In this document: positions 49,430-61,500 of the stretch, in pieces
Numbering within the stretch: the stretch's first letter is position 1
Layout: every line of letters begins with the position of its first letter
Source: Pogona vitticeps
Taxonomy: Eukaryota > Chordata > Lepidosauria > Squamata > Agamidae
Direction of reading: 5' to 3'
DNA: 64,000 nucleotides
Assembly (NCBI RefSeq): GCF_051106095.1
Contig: NC_135783.1
Location: 181,302,947 to 181,366,946, forward strand
The notes under the pieces: model-generated
Told to the model about the DNA's origin: nothing
What the model saw: only the letters and a program-made list of their open reading frames with translations
Database searches by the model: none
Translations under genes and position numbers: made by a program

Positions 49430-50300
49430 CAGAAGAGAAGAAGAATATACCTTTACATTTTTATGTTTGTGTATAAGAATAGTTCTTTTTTTAAAAAAAA
49501 TGGGTGGCAATTTCAGAAAAATTATGAAGTCATATTTTTGGTTTAATCGGTCATATGATTTTAAGGTCATAAATGCTTGCATATTTCTGACATATTTAGA
49601 GCATAGTACAGTAATTCTCACCTTACTGTCATTGGATAGTCATCTGAAGTTGTTCTTGCAAAATTGGGAAGAGGCTACATCATACTGAAAAGCATCATGG
49701 GATCTGAATCAGTGTTTCCCACTTCCAAAAATCTAGGCTTTTCCTCGGTCCTACCAGGTTTATAGCATCTGACAGAAGGATGAAGAGAACAGTTATACTT
49801 ATTTCTTAGGCAGCTATCATAGAGGAGCCATCCTGGGACCAGCATTCTAGCTGAACAAACTCTTTGGCATATCTGGCAAAATCCAAAGAAACAAACAAAC
49901 AAACAAACAAATGATAAACGCATGTGGCACCTTAAAGACTAACTATCACATTTTAATGGGAACTCATTGGCCTAATGCAGTTTGCATCTTGATGAGTTGT
50001 CTCAAATGTTGCCTCATTTTGGACAATTGTCTACCTGTCCCCTGAGACTTTTTGGCATTCCCTGCCTGGGCTGCTGGCCTAATGCCTTTTACTTGGCAAA
50101 CGGCGTCCCTGAACTGACTCACTTGCCTCCCTTTTCAGGTTAAAAGAACCATCATCGTGTCAAGCACTCATCCTTTCTCACTTCAGTCTGGTTTTCTTAG
50201 CTGTAGCCCTGATCAGATCTCACTCTCCTCTGGTCTGTCCCTGAATCCGGTCTGTGATGCTAATTTATGTTACCCAAATGGGTTACTGTTCTTTATATCC
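49430..50300. other. No gene recognised
   Basis: Contains a short (AAAC)n run at 49888-49911. Possible 3' part of the hAT element in the first 100 bp; otherwise nothing supportable. Confidence 0.4.
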
Positions 50301-50470
50301 TGAGGAGAGGCACCATGAAAGGAGAGACACCCTAGCCAGGCTACTGACAAGAAGACCATACACAAAATATTACAGGTTACCCACTATTCATATAACATTT
50401 ATAGGATGAGACATAAGACATAGGATATAAGACAAAAGGTACCAAGAGGCCTCTCTTTCATACTCCCCAT

Positions 50471-50989
50471 TCACACAAGATGCTCACTCATCCAAAAGAC
50501 CCTTCTCTGGTGGGTGATCAGTCCTCGGCAAGGGTGATGGGGGATCGTTACAATGCTGTTCAGAAGCCCACCTGTCTCTTCCTGGGTCGTCCTTCTTATA
50601 GGCATAGAACTCCCTTGTGGGCAAGCAGGGGTCAGGCTCTGGTCTCCTGGGCAGATACAATCGGTTGACATGAAGAAATGCTTTCTTTCCCATATACAGT
50701 TTTTTCCCCCATACTTGGCTTCAACTAGTCTGTTTCCTCTTCCTTGTCTGGACAACTGGTTATAGCCAGCCTTCTTTCTTGTTTCTATCTGCACAAACAA
50801 GTCCACATTTAGAATGTTCTTTCCACGTCGACAATTTCTTACTGATATAGAAACGTGAAGTCTTGCAATTCTTTGCAGATTTGTGTCAGGCTCACCATCC
50901 CATCTTCCCTTGCGATTTCTCCATCTTCCTCTCAGGTCTGGGGTACTGGTCTTTCTGGAACCCACACACACTCTGTCACACTCTGTCAC
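50471..50989 (-). other. Unrecognised open frame, 172 residues
   Basis: A stop-free frame of 519 bp, long for this AT-rich region. It has a basic start (RGRWRNRKGRW), a middle KAGYNQLSRQGRGNRLVEAK and several cysteines toward the end. No family recognised and no splice sites tied to it. It could be a remnant of a retroelement protein or chance; its longer-than-average length is the only support. Confidence 0.25.
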
Positions 50990-51407
50990 TCATAACAGTT
51001 CAAGATAAAATCTGACTTTCTCAGTTCCACAGCTACATTCCTCTTGGTGGTTCCATAAATCCAATACAGTCTCTAGGTTTTTAAAAGAAAATGAGTTAAA
51101 AATGGCACCCAAGCCATATGTATAATGAGCAGTTAGATTTGATTCCATGTTCCATTATTATTCTTCCCTTATCTCTGATTGGACAAGGCATTTATAGAAC
51201 CATGAGCTGTTTTTACACAGAACAGAAGCTCTGGTCTTCTTAAGAGTAATAACCATCTCACTAAATGTAATACAGTACAGTAATTCAAATAATAATAAAC
51301 ACTCTTTTGTCTTAGACATTTTACTGGTCAATGATGGATGTTTTCCTGGCCAATGTTAATGCCAGTGAATTTTTTTTCCAATTCACTAACATTTAATGAA
51401 CCAAATT

Positions 51408-51642
51408 AAATTGTGTGCCATCAAATCAATTCTGACTTATGGTAACCCTTTCCAGAGTATTCTAGGTAGAGAATACTCAGAAATGGTTTCCCATTCCCTT
51501 CTTCTGGGGGTCCCCTGGCACTCTGCAACAGGCCCAAGGCCACACCAGCTGGCTCTTCCCCCTAGAGGCACAGTCGGGGGTTGAGCTCCCAGCCTCTGGC
51601 TCTGCAACCAGATATTAAAATCACTGAGCTATCCAGCCTGCT
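51408..51642 (-). mobile_element. tRNA SINE with BovB-like tail (reverse)
   Basis: The left end TGTGCCATCAAATCAATTCT and GACTTATGGTAACCC is the BovB-type tail. The right end TCACTGAGCTATCCAGCC is the reversed A-box start. Same subfamily as 34908-35145. Confidence 0.83.
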
Positions 51643-51875
51643 AATTATTAACCAATTTAGGCTATTTTAAAATGTTAAACTTCTGAGCTTTGCTTTCCTG
51701 TGTTATTGTTTTTCAGACGATCATATGCAAGTATCTTTCCATGGCTTCACAACTGATTGCTTTTATCTCCAGAATAAATTAAGTGCAATTAGTGATGCCT
51801 CATTGCTGACACTCTTAAAAACAATAAACAGTTAGAATATATACTCAGAGAAGACACTTAGATGCATTTGACGGA

Positions 51876-52848
51876 TTTATTTTATAAAATGTATTTATTC
51901 ACAAAGCATAAATTCAAAAAACAAAATGGGGAAGAGAGATGAGAACAAGGCAAGGTATGAAATATGGAAGGACCATGACAGGTCCTTCAGGAGATGAAGA
52001 GAATGGTGCTTCCAAGCACCACAGCTGGTGAGGGAGGTAAAGAAAAGGTGAGGCACAGAAAAAAGATGCTCTTCTTCAGTCCAGTGGTGGAAATGCAAGT
52101 AGCACTGATCCACAACTGAGGGGCACACAAATAAAGGTACTTCCAGTTTGTGATTGGTAAGGGCTTTTTTTTCATTCTCATGTGGTTTCCTGATATCACC
52201 CCGCTGTTAAATCTGATTGGCTGTATGACAACATCAAGACATCATCATCACTCTGACTTGACTTTGAACACTATCAGGTCCTTGCATTGGACCAGCTGAA
52301 TGAGAGTAAATATAATCTCTGTGCCTTAGTGATCCCTGATAATGTAAATTTAATTTATATCAAGAAGAAGTCTTAACAAAAAAGAAAGCAGAAAACCATC
52401 TGTTAAAGCTGGAGTTCACACAAAGATATTGCTACAATGAGGTAACAAATGGCACAAACAGTAGGCAGGGGTGTAAGGTGCATTTTGAGTGCTAAATAAG
52501 GGTTAAGCATTCAGACAAGCAGATATGTATCACCTGATGGGATATAGACCAGGAAAGGTTCTACCACATGATTAACTCTAAGGATCGTGTTGTTATTGTT
52601 ACTGATAGATTTATAAAACAATTACAACAGAAGGAAGTATAATCTGTAGAATATTGTATCCAAATCCTAATGAATTCAGTCGCTTTGCAGCATAACTTTA
52701 GTATTCTTAATTTTAATGCATAGCTTCCCCCTTCACTGTGATCCACTTTGCAATTTACAAAAATTACATTCCTATATATTAGGAAATACATTTTCTCCAT
52801 AGATACTTCACAGAAGTCATAATTTCTTCTTTCTCTCTAGTCGTTTCT
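51876..52848 (-). promoter_or_regulatory. Likely CTLA4 3' UTR with candidate poly(A) signals
   Basis: Downstream of the stop the minus strand is AT-rich. Two AATAAA hexamers lie at 51894-51899 and 51876-51881, about 950 bp after the stop, a plausible UTR length for this gene. A few ATTTA pentamers occur, as in unstable cytokine-type messages. Placement is inference; no transcript data were available. Confidence 0.3.
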
Positions 52849-52908
52849 TTAGTCTTCTTGGTTAAATTTCTCATAGACCCCAGGAACAAAATAGTTGCTT
52901 TTTCGTAT
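52849..52908 (-). CDS. CTLA4: CTLA4 exon 4 (short cytoplasmic tail)
   Basis: A good acceptor (TTTTCCTTTACAG) opens a phase 0 frame reading IRKSNYFVPGVYEKFNQED and a TAA stop. The RKS...GVY core aligns with human KRSPLTTGVYVKM, which supports homology. The tyrosine motif is YEKF, not YVKM: it still fits the AP-2 pattern YxxPhi but lacks the methionine of YxxM. The final mammalian segment ending QPYFIPIN is absent. Another frame past the stop stays open but shows no resemblance to that segment. Confidence 0.8.
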   Translation of the reverse strand: MRKSNYFVPGVYEKFNQED

Positions 52909-55498
52909 CTGTAAAGGAAAATAAGTATTATTCCACACTGCAAGAAAAATATGTTCTGTTCCCATAATACAAAGCATTTGAGATGCCTATACAGCATCCC
53001 TCCTGCCTTCACTTATAAATTTAATCTCTGATATTTATTATGATGGTGATGTGAGGAGGAAGAGGAGGAGGAAACGACACTGATGATCATAATCAGGTGT
53101 CACAGAATATGAACTTGACCTTTTCATACTACTTGGAAACATTATGAAATGAGTACCATTATCTACAAAATTTCTTCTGCTGATTTTGCAACCACCCACA
53201 TGGAATCAGACACAATAGGAAAACTAAGGATCTGATCACACAGATTGACTGCGATATCCCATATATTTCCAAGCAACCATGCAACATGCAAGAAAATATG
53301 CTCCATCTTGACCCAACTCTATCCCCAAACTAGACCTTTTTGGTCCAGTTGTAGGGCTTCTACTTTTGGGGGGCAAACTGCAGTGATTCCTTGACAGATG
53401 GATGGTTGCTTTAAGGGCGATTGATCCTGTGAAAACAATCCTCCCAGGTGTGATCAGCCACCTGCTTTTGGAACTATCTGATCCATCCTATATTTTTCTG
53501 GCACCTGTTATTAGAGAGAAGCAAGTCTATCGTGGTTGTTCAGTGCATAATTCACAGTCACAGAAATCTTACATCATATGACTAGAAGTGTAACAGTTAA
53601 TGATTTTTTTCTCATAATTTACAAAAGCATCAACCTTGTTGATCAAGCCATCTTTCTTATTTTTCTAATAATGATTTCAAATATTTGACCTTTTCCTGAT
53701 GATATTTGACCACAGTTTGACCAAGATTAATCTACTGGCTGGATGCCTAGTGCTAGTTTGGAGTTATCACACTTCTAATGACTGTCAGGAGTAGAACAAA
53801 ATCTGAAGAACTGGACTTGAGATAGAAGCCATTTGTCTAGTTTACAAAATCTAATATTGAAAGAAATGGAATTGATCCACTGTTCACCCCTTGTTAATGA
53901 TCAGAGCCTCGTGGCGCAGTGGTTAAACCGCTGTACTGCAGCCAAAACTGTACTCATGACCTGGGGTTCAATTCCAGGAAACCGGTTCAAGGCTGACTCA
54001 GCCTTCTATCCTTCCGAGGTCAGTAAAATGAGTACCAGCTCGCTGGGGGGGGGGGGGCAATGTGTAGCCTGTATAATTAACTTGTAAACCCCCCAGAGAG
54101 TGCTTGAAGCACTATTGGAGCAGTATATAAGCAGTACACTTTGCTTGGCTTTGTTCACAGATTTATTTAAGGTACGGTCCCTGGAAGGGTGTCCTGTGGA
54201 TTTTGCTCTTTGTCATGGATGGGGACTTGCGAGTCATGAGTCACTGTTGAGTCCAACTGAAGTTGCACTGGCAACTTGACTTGGACTTGACTTGGGGTTT
54301 TGGGAGGGACTTGTGACTTGACTCATGACTTGGACTCATTTGGGACTTGGGACTCAGGCCCGAAGAATCACACTCAGGCTTGGGAATTGAGCCCCAGACT
54401 CAGACTCAGGGAGAGAAAAAAAAAGGATGATTGGAGTACAGCAAGAGATGATCATATGAAGTCTTGAATCCCTGAGATCAAAAGCCTTTATGCTCCCCAG
54501 CATACTCGCCAGCTAGAAATAAAGCATACCAGATGTGGAAATGGTGTGGCAGAAACAAACAACAACAAAATCAGCCAGCACTCCGCCTTCCACTCTAACC
54601 AGCAAAGATCTGGTGGGATTCAGATGTGACTGTGGGATGAAGTTAATGTTCCACACTCTGTCAAATGGAAATTATGGATTACTCTTAATGTACCCCCCAA
54701 TGTCCACACGGAATGTTAGAAGGATTGCACTTACCACCCTTCTTGTAATGTAGACTGTGATTAAAATGCTGTTGACAAACAATCCAAAAACGACTGCCAC
54801 CACTGTCACTATGATCGAAAGATACTCAGATATATCTGGGCATGGATCTGATTCTGAAATTTTTAAAAAAACATAACACATTTTAAAGCCGATATACTTG
54901 TGATAAATGCATGATAACAATCTGGCATAGTCTGATAAGACCATGACATCTTCCATAGCAGCAGTATGTTAGAAAAATAAACAGCAGCACCTCCCATCCT
55001 TATTCAATTTCTTTTTAAAAACAACAACACATACACATTTGTTTTGGGGGAGAACAAGCACATTCTCCTCCTCCTTTCCCTTGAGAAGAGTCATGCTCTC
55101 AAAACAGGGAGGAGACAGGACTAGTCACTGCTAGTGATACCTTTGGGTAGAAAAATATTTTAAAGGATTTCATTGAGGTAGGGTAGCTTCTCATTTTAGT
55201 GGCACTGCCAGTGCCATTAAAGCAATTTTTAGGAAGACTTGCTGAGATTGACATCATTGTCTTTAAAATCATCACCACCACCACCACCAGCACCACCACC
55301 ACCACCACCATCATCATCATCATAGTGCCTCCCATTGTTTAAAAAGTAAAGGTGAAAAAATAAGGAGACTGTGAATCAAAAGGAAAAGTCAGAAGACATA
55401 TCAAATATACAAAAGATTCTTTCTACCTCCATAATTTACAAAGCCACATTTCTCTCTACCACTGTCCCAATAAACCACAAAAGGTCACACGTACGTGT

Positions 55499-55577
<79 letters not shown>

Positions 55578-58519
55578 TATGACTCCTGGATTTGTCAAAC
55601 CTTTTTTTTTAATTTATTCATCTCTGTGTACTTTTTATCAGGGTCTTTGACCAGTCAATAAAATCAGACAAAAACAAAATATGTCAAAGGTATATGAAAA
55701 CAAATAGATCTACAATTTAAAAAAAAATCCATGTTTATTTTTATTTCTCAAAACAAACACTGTCAGGAATACACAAACATTTCTGCAGTGCAGCTTTTCA
55801 GAGCCAGGACAAAGATCGATCAATTAATAATCAGCCGCAAGCCAGCCTAGCAGTTGTTAGAGCTCCCAGAATTGTGCCCTCCGCACAGCAGCTCAAGAGA
55901 CAGACGTTTGTTCTCTCTGTGTGCCTTTCCAATCTCTCCCATTATTCTGGCCTTGCATCTCCCAGGATATCCCAGCTGTGCTACCTGGGAGGTCCTTGAA
56001 GCTACTGTCCCCCCCCCCCCAAGGGAATTTTTTTCAGGCTCTCGTCCTGGATATGCTTTGGATACCCTATCCCTAAAGTAGTGGGGAGTTGTAATTAATT
56101 AATATTTAGCTATAATTATTAAAATGCCCATCCAACCTACCCATCCCTATACTGCACATAAACACTTTTCACCATGAAAATTGTTTTTTTTTCTATAGTG
56201 TTCCATTGACTCATATTAAGGCTTTTAAACAGTCTTCATAGCGGCATCTGTGTATGTCTGTGTCTATGTGTACTTAAAAGTGTATATAATATGTGAGAAT
56301 AAGGGATCCATAAGAGTGCGGATTGGAATGGTTTGGATGGCTATGTACACCTAAATTAGAATGATATGCATTTGCTCTTGAAACCATCCACTTCCTGGTT
56401 TCACCCCACTCACTACTGGCATGATGGTTCTCCCTGAAATTCACCCACCATGGAATTCACCTTCTGGTAAAAGAGTTTCTCAACCTCAAGTCCATGAAGG
56501 CTAGCAGATAGGAATGATTAGCCAAATCCCCAAATTATATATTTGAGTGTAATATCCTGATTGTTTGTCATTTCGGGCACTGAATTTTGGAGACAACACA
56601 CTACAAGAAATTAAGACAATAATCTTGAATTCAACCCTGAACTAACTAAACTACAGTAGACAGAAAAAGTAAGCCTTTTAGACTACAGCTTGTAGAATAC
56701 CTGTCCATGGACTGGCCACTCAGATTAAGGGACTCTGGAAATTGTAGTTTAGAAAGTAACTTTTCCAATCACTGGTAAAGGTCGTGACTTGAATAGGGTA
56801 TCAGAATAATCTTGCCCAGGATTGCTTTGTACGATGAATGATTTGGGAGTTACTGACTTGAAGGGGATGCACCTCAAAGACAAGTTTAATGTGTGGGCTC
56901 CTTTAGGGGCCAATCTTGTGAAACCATCTATAAGATTTCTTAACTCACCAATAATATAGAGTTGGGTCCCCTTTCCCATGACTGGGTAGTAGGGTGGAGG
57001 ATAAAGCCGTTCAATCTTGCAAACGTATACACCACCATCTGTTGACTGTAGGCCCCGAAGTGTCATGTTGACACTCTCATGACCAGGATGGACTTGGCAG
57101 TGGATACCATCCTTCAGGCTGAATGGCTTGTCATCCTGGATAGGAAGCGGTGAAGCACAGATCTGGATGGATGTGTTTCCTGTCTCTTTAAGTAACGTTA
57201 CTCTGAGTTCTTTCACATCTTTAGCATTCTTGTATTCACAGACAAAGTTGACAGAATCTTGACTTTTTGCTACTAGGAATGCTGGCTGGGTCACTTCCAT
57301 GACTACAGTGGAAAAAAGAGATACAGAGCATCATGAGAAATAAATGTGTCTAAAATATACCTTAAAATATACGTCTGAAAAATGAGCTGTAGGTTCTCTG
57401 TAAGAACAGGCAGCAATGTCAAGACTGATAGTTTTCCACTCTCAGGTTTCTTCAGTCACAGTTCTATATAGGCTTACACACGTACACATACCTGTACAGA
57501 TTTTCAAATGTACACATGCTAATGTTTATTTTCAAAGTTTATACATTTTCATAAGCATGCCCTCACTGTCTCAAGCCTGTTTGCATGCATTCTAAAACTG
57601 TGTAACATTTTCTTTCATGTAAACCCAATATGAGTGAATTAGGTCTAAGCTTCAAGTTGGATTTTATATTTTTATTATTATTTTCTCTATTCACCATTAC
57701 CTTTCTACCAATTGGTTGTGACATGATTAAAAATTATAGCACCAGACAAAGGCAGTCTCATAAACATACAGAGTAGAAATGAAATCCCACAAACTAGTCT
57801 TGAATCCAAATATACTTATTTGAATGTGTGTGTTTCTGCTTTGTCTATTTATACCACAGAGAGTCTCAATATTAAAAAATGCATACTCTACTACCACACT
57901 CACCATCCATGCAGGCTCCCTTCTATTCTCCAGATTATAGAGATCAAGCATACACACACACAGCCATGATGCTTGGATGCAGCTCTGACTGAGAGCTCCA
58001 CTCCTTCCTGTGTTGCAGTTGTTAAGGCCCTCAGCAGGAGATGAGGCTGCAACCCTTCTCTGGCCTTTAGCGCTCCCTGATCTACTGAACTTTTGTAACC
58101 AAAGGTCTAATTTCTGGACCTGCTCCTTTCTCTTCTCTCTCCAAAATCTTTTTTCATTTTATGTTGTGTCTTATAAACCTGTAGGTGGAGCCTGCCTTAT
58201 TTCTGATCTTTTTAAGCCATTCTGGAGTACCTTTTAGCGAAAAAAACAGCTTTTAACATAGAATAAAATAAAATATAGAGTATAAGGTCCTCAGGGGAAG
58301 ATCTATCCTTATTCATTGTAAAACACCACATACTCAGTTGGAGCACACAGTTCCCTATAGTAATAAAAACCTCAATTGCCAGTTTATTCCTCAAGTCTTT
58401 TCTGGACTATAATTCTACATAGAAGGACTCCCCTAGCATTTAACCTCTCTCAACAACCCACCTTTGGTGAAGCCAGCAGCTAAGATGGAAAACAGAATAG
58501 TGACAAAGAGAGCCATCAT
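52849..58519 (-). CDS. CTLA4: CTLA4, complete four-exon coding region (CTLA-4 / CD152)
   Basis: Inhibitory receptor of T cells that competes with CD28 for CD80/CD86. Four coding exons (58 + 354 + 119 + 60 bp) join without a frame break into 196 residues (human 223). Order: signal peptide 1-20; one IgV domain about 21-137 with the disulfide pair C41/C114 and the second pair C68/C88; ligand loop LYPPPY at 119-124; stalk cysteine C142 in DPCPD, which links the homodimer in mammals; membrane span about 149-172; cytoplasmic tail about 174-196. N-glycosylation sequons are at N62 (NTS) and N98 (NMT). Intron phases are 1, 1 and 0, as I recall for human CTLA4. Introns measure 1159, 2095 and 1826 bp. 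Oddities are the M-to-L change in the MYPPPY loop and a short tail with YEKF in place of YVKM. CD28 is excluded by the tail, the FVCEY strand and the DPCPD stalk. Identity is firm; the tail depends on a predicted last exon. Confidence 0.95.
53902..54150 (+). mobile_element. tRNA-derived SINE, well preserved, in CTLA4 intron 3
   Basis: Begins GAGCCTCGTGGCGCAGTGGT (A-box region), then GGGGTTCAATTCC (B box), GACTCAGCCTTCTATCCTTC, CGAGGTCAGTAAAATGAGTA, a G-run, and AATGTGTAGCCTGTATAATT, ending AGTATATAAGCAGTA. Antisense to CTLA4. Carries a TGACTCA core at 53994-54000. Confidence 0.88.
54220..54412. repeat. Degenerate GACTTG/GACTCA tandem repeat, CTLA4 intron 3
   Basis: Imperfect units based on GACTTGG and GACTCATGACTT. 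It contains AP-1 consensus heptamers TGAGTCA (54237-54243) and TGACTCA (54319-54325). Confidence 0.75.
54735..54853 (-). CDS. CTLA4: CTLA4 exon 3 (stalk and transmembrane)
   Basis: The acceptor ends AATTTCAG and the donor is GTG|GTAAGT. The exon encodes ESDPCPDISEYLS, a long valine- and leucine-rich membrane span, then ITRRV. The DPCPD segment matches the human PEPCPD stalk, whose cysteine makes the interchain disulfide. The exon ends in phase 0, consistent with the family. Confidence 0.93.
55258..55323. repeat. (CAC/CAT)n trinucleotide repeat, CTLA4 intron 2
   Basis: ACC units passing into ATC units, about 65 bp. Confidence 0.95.
55496..55577. repeat. (GT)n microsatellite, about 80 bp, CTLA4 intron 2
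   Basis: Perfect GT run preceded by CACGTACGTGTACGT, an alternating purine-pyrimidine segment; the whole block could form left-handed DNA. On the transcript strand it reads (AC)n. Confidence 0.97.
56949..57302 (-). CDS. CTLA4: CTLA4 exon 2 (IgV domain)
   Basis: The acceptor is a pyrimidine-rich tract ending CCACTGTAG; the donor is G|GTGAGT. The exon starts with the split codon giving V20, then MEVTQPAFLVA, matching the human AMHVAQPAVVLA start of the domain. It holds the FVCEY B strand, the VYVCKIE F strand and the LYPPPYY loop followed by GKGTQLYII. Length 354 bp compares with about 348 bp in human. Both ends are phase 1, so the exon is a symmetrical Ig module. Confidence 0.96.
58462..58519 (-). 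CDS. CTLA4: CTLA4 exon 1 (signal peptide)
   Basis: Encodes MMALFVTILFSILAAGFTK plus one base, then a GTGGGT donor. The core is strongly hydrophobic and ends near small residues, as in a cleavable signal peptide. The first of two tandem ATG codons (58519) is taken as the start; the second (58516) would serve equally. Another upstream ATG in a different frame meets a stop at once. Phase 1 at the donor fits the exon 2 acceptor. Confidence 0.9.
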
Positions 58520-61500
58520 CTCATAGTCCAGTGCTGAATCGATGCTGAACTGATGCTTGAAGCTTTCTTAGTTCAAGACAGGCTGGAAACAAATTAGAAC
58601 TGCAGAAGAAGGAATGGATCCTTTTTCAGGATGCAGGAACTTGTTGAGTCCACACAGGTGATGTTTGATAGAGTATCTGACTGAAGACCAAACAGAGGAA
58701 GAAGGAGCTCACCTGCAAAGGTAATCACAGTTTTGTTATGGCTTTATGAGAAAGGAAATTGTGGGTTGGATCATGATGTGCACGTTTAAGAGAAAAATTA
58801 GTCAATACGAAACATGTCGTCAACTTTCAGGTCATAGATTGTGAGAAGAGATGGCTCAAGAGATTCAAGTTAGGTCATTTCCATTACCTCTTCATGTATT
58901 TTCCCTTGTGGAAACAGGAAGCTTCAAGTTTCAAGTGTCAACAATTTAATTAACAGTTTGATTACAGTCAGACTGTGCCCACTACACCTGCTAATACTTC
59001 ATTCATAACACTTAGCTACATTATTTTTACATTTCCCTTTGCTCATGCATTTTCTACCCAGAGGTATAACCTTAACAGACACCATGAGAAGTTTTTCCCT
59101 AAAGTAGCCAATGTTATTTAAAGAACCAATGATCCAAAATCTTGATTAATTTACACACCAAACAAAACAATTCCAGGTGCACTGTACTTATACTGGGGAT
59201 ACAAGCCTGAGCAGAAAGGAGGAAAGGATATGCAAAGGCTATACTCTGACTAGACTTGAGGCTCCCTAGGAACCAGCCCAGGCTGCAATATCATTACTAT
59301 ATGGGGGTGGGGGTGGTTTCTTATTTAGTTTTTCTGTGTCTTTAATGGAAACATATTTCGTCTTCTATAAGTTTTCATAATCTGTTGGTTGATCCTACCA
59401 GAAGCCGAATTAGGGGGAGGGGGGAAGCAACATGAGGAGCCCTTCATTTCAGACTTTGGTCTCATTCTAGAACAGAGAAAGTGTGTGATGTTAAACTAGG
59501 ACCTGCACATAAAGAGGTGTACTATTCTATAAACCATGTTCTCTGAAGAGCCGCCAGACCCACCTGGCACAGGAAACAACAAGAAACGTGTGGAACCTTA
59601 ATGATTAAGACATTTGTTCTGTAATAAGCTGTTGTGGACTACAGCCCACTCCATCAAATGCATGAAGTGTAATATTATTGTGGCTGTTATATTGTAAGAT
59701 TGGTGGATTTTCTGTCCATCCTCCATAACAATACCCAGAGAGGTAGCCATATTAGTTTCTCAAGAACAGAGGGAAGCACTGGTGCTGGTAAGATTTACTG
59801 AGACCCATGTGTGAGTAAATATCTGATTTACATGCAAGGGGATGTGCATGTTCACACACATACACACCTGCACAAACATCATATGACTATGCTTAGGGCC
59901 TGGTAGCAAAGCTCCAGTATAGACTATAGAGCAATTTGAGAAAAGTAGGGAACATAACTTCAGAATTAAAATAAAAATCTTTTTTCACAATTCTTGAAAT
60001 TATCATACAACCTTTGCATATGGGGGATCAGACTGTGGTGTGTGTGAAAGAAAGGGCTATCTTGTAAGTCTTTCATTGGCTCTCAGAAATGACACTCAGG
60101 CACTGGTGGTGTCATGATAGCAACTGAGGACCAAAGTGTAACCAATTTAGGCTGAAACGTTCCCTCTATTGAGTACTTGTCCAAAGAACAGTGTGTGCAC
60201 CACCGTGTTTGAGACTGTTTCATGTCACCGGTGGAACTGATGGATGAAGTTCCTTGAGATGTGACAGTGTGCACCCATATTGGTGTATCACACAATGTCC
60301 ATTACAATCTATTACATATGAAGAAATCTGGACTATTCCAGGTCTGAACTAACATACGATACCTGAGTAAGATTCTATTGTAACATGTCAACAGGGGTGA
60401 TTTTTACTAAATTGTATGGGGTCTGTTTTGAATGAAATACCAAATATCTTACTTTGAATATTTAGGCATTCAGAAACCTGCCTTTTGTTAATGTGTGCTC
60501 CTGTTTTGCTTCCAAGTTGATTGACGTAAGATTATCTGAGCTTCCTATAATATGGAATCATAACTGTCTAGCAGGGGGCCTGTTTGAAGCCTGGAAGTAT
60601 GCAAATCTAATTTCAGGCAACATCTTTTATCCTTGCTTATTTTTCCGTGCTTCATGTACATATTAATGACCTCACATTTAACTGAGAAACACCAACTATA
60701 TATTCCTTTCTTTTCTCTCTTTGATGTCATTAGTCTGGTTTCTCACATAGCACTATTTCTTTACAGATGACCTTAAATGTTCTGGGTATCTGTGCAGAAT
60801 ATGGATAGAAAACAGCAGATCCATAGTGTTCTCATCCAAAACCTGCAAGGGGGCCACAGTTCCCCACACCTATTTCCTTTTTAAAATAATTAAATTTAAT
60901 CTTAGATCCAGCTTTTCTGCCCGGACTATAGAAGTACAGCAGATAATAAACAGGAAAAATTTAAATAAAACAATAAAAAATTACAACACAGACACATAAC
61001 TAAATGTTTTCAGCATTAAAATTATTAAGAAAATATATTTTTAAATGCACATCACCCAGCCATTAAAAGGCCTTTTCTCAACAAATGATAGGGTGCTGAA
61101 AAGCTGGCTGAACATAAATGTCTTTGCCTTCCAGTGAATGGACAACAAGGGGTATCTGCAGACAGACCACCATTATCCATTGTGATATTATTTATTTGAG
61201 AGGGGGGCTTTCAGACAACACAAGGCCATTATCAATTCTTTTGTTCCCCTTCCGTGCTATCTCTGCATCATAAACCCACAGGGAGGCTACTACTATATTT
61301 GTTCCACATTTCATTGCATATTACAACCAACATCCTACTGAGTGTGTACTCCAAAACCAATTAATTTCCTATGCATCTCACCCACAATCATTCAACCCCC
61401 TTAATTTTTTAAAAAAATTAATCTTCAAATGGGAATGTCGGCGTCTTGGTATACTTCTATCAAATATCGAGCATCAGCCCCCTTACCATCTTTTGACTGA

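Noticed and set aside
52779-53012. Open frame on the minus strand overlapping CTLA4 exon 4, 77 residues
   Set aside because: It is in a different frame from the spliced exon and starts inside the intron. The phase 0 frame after the acceptor gives the CTLA4-like tail.
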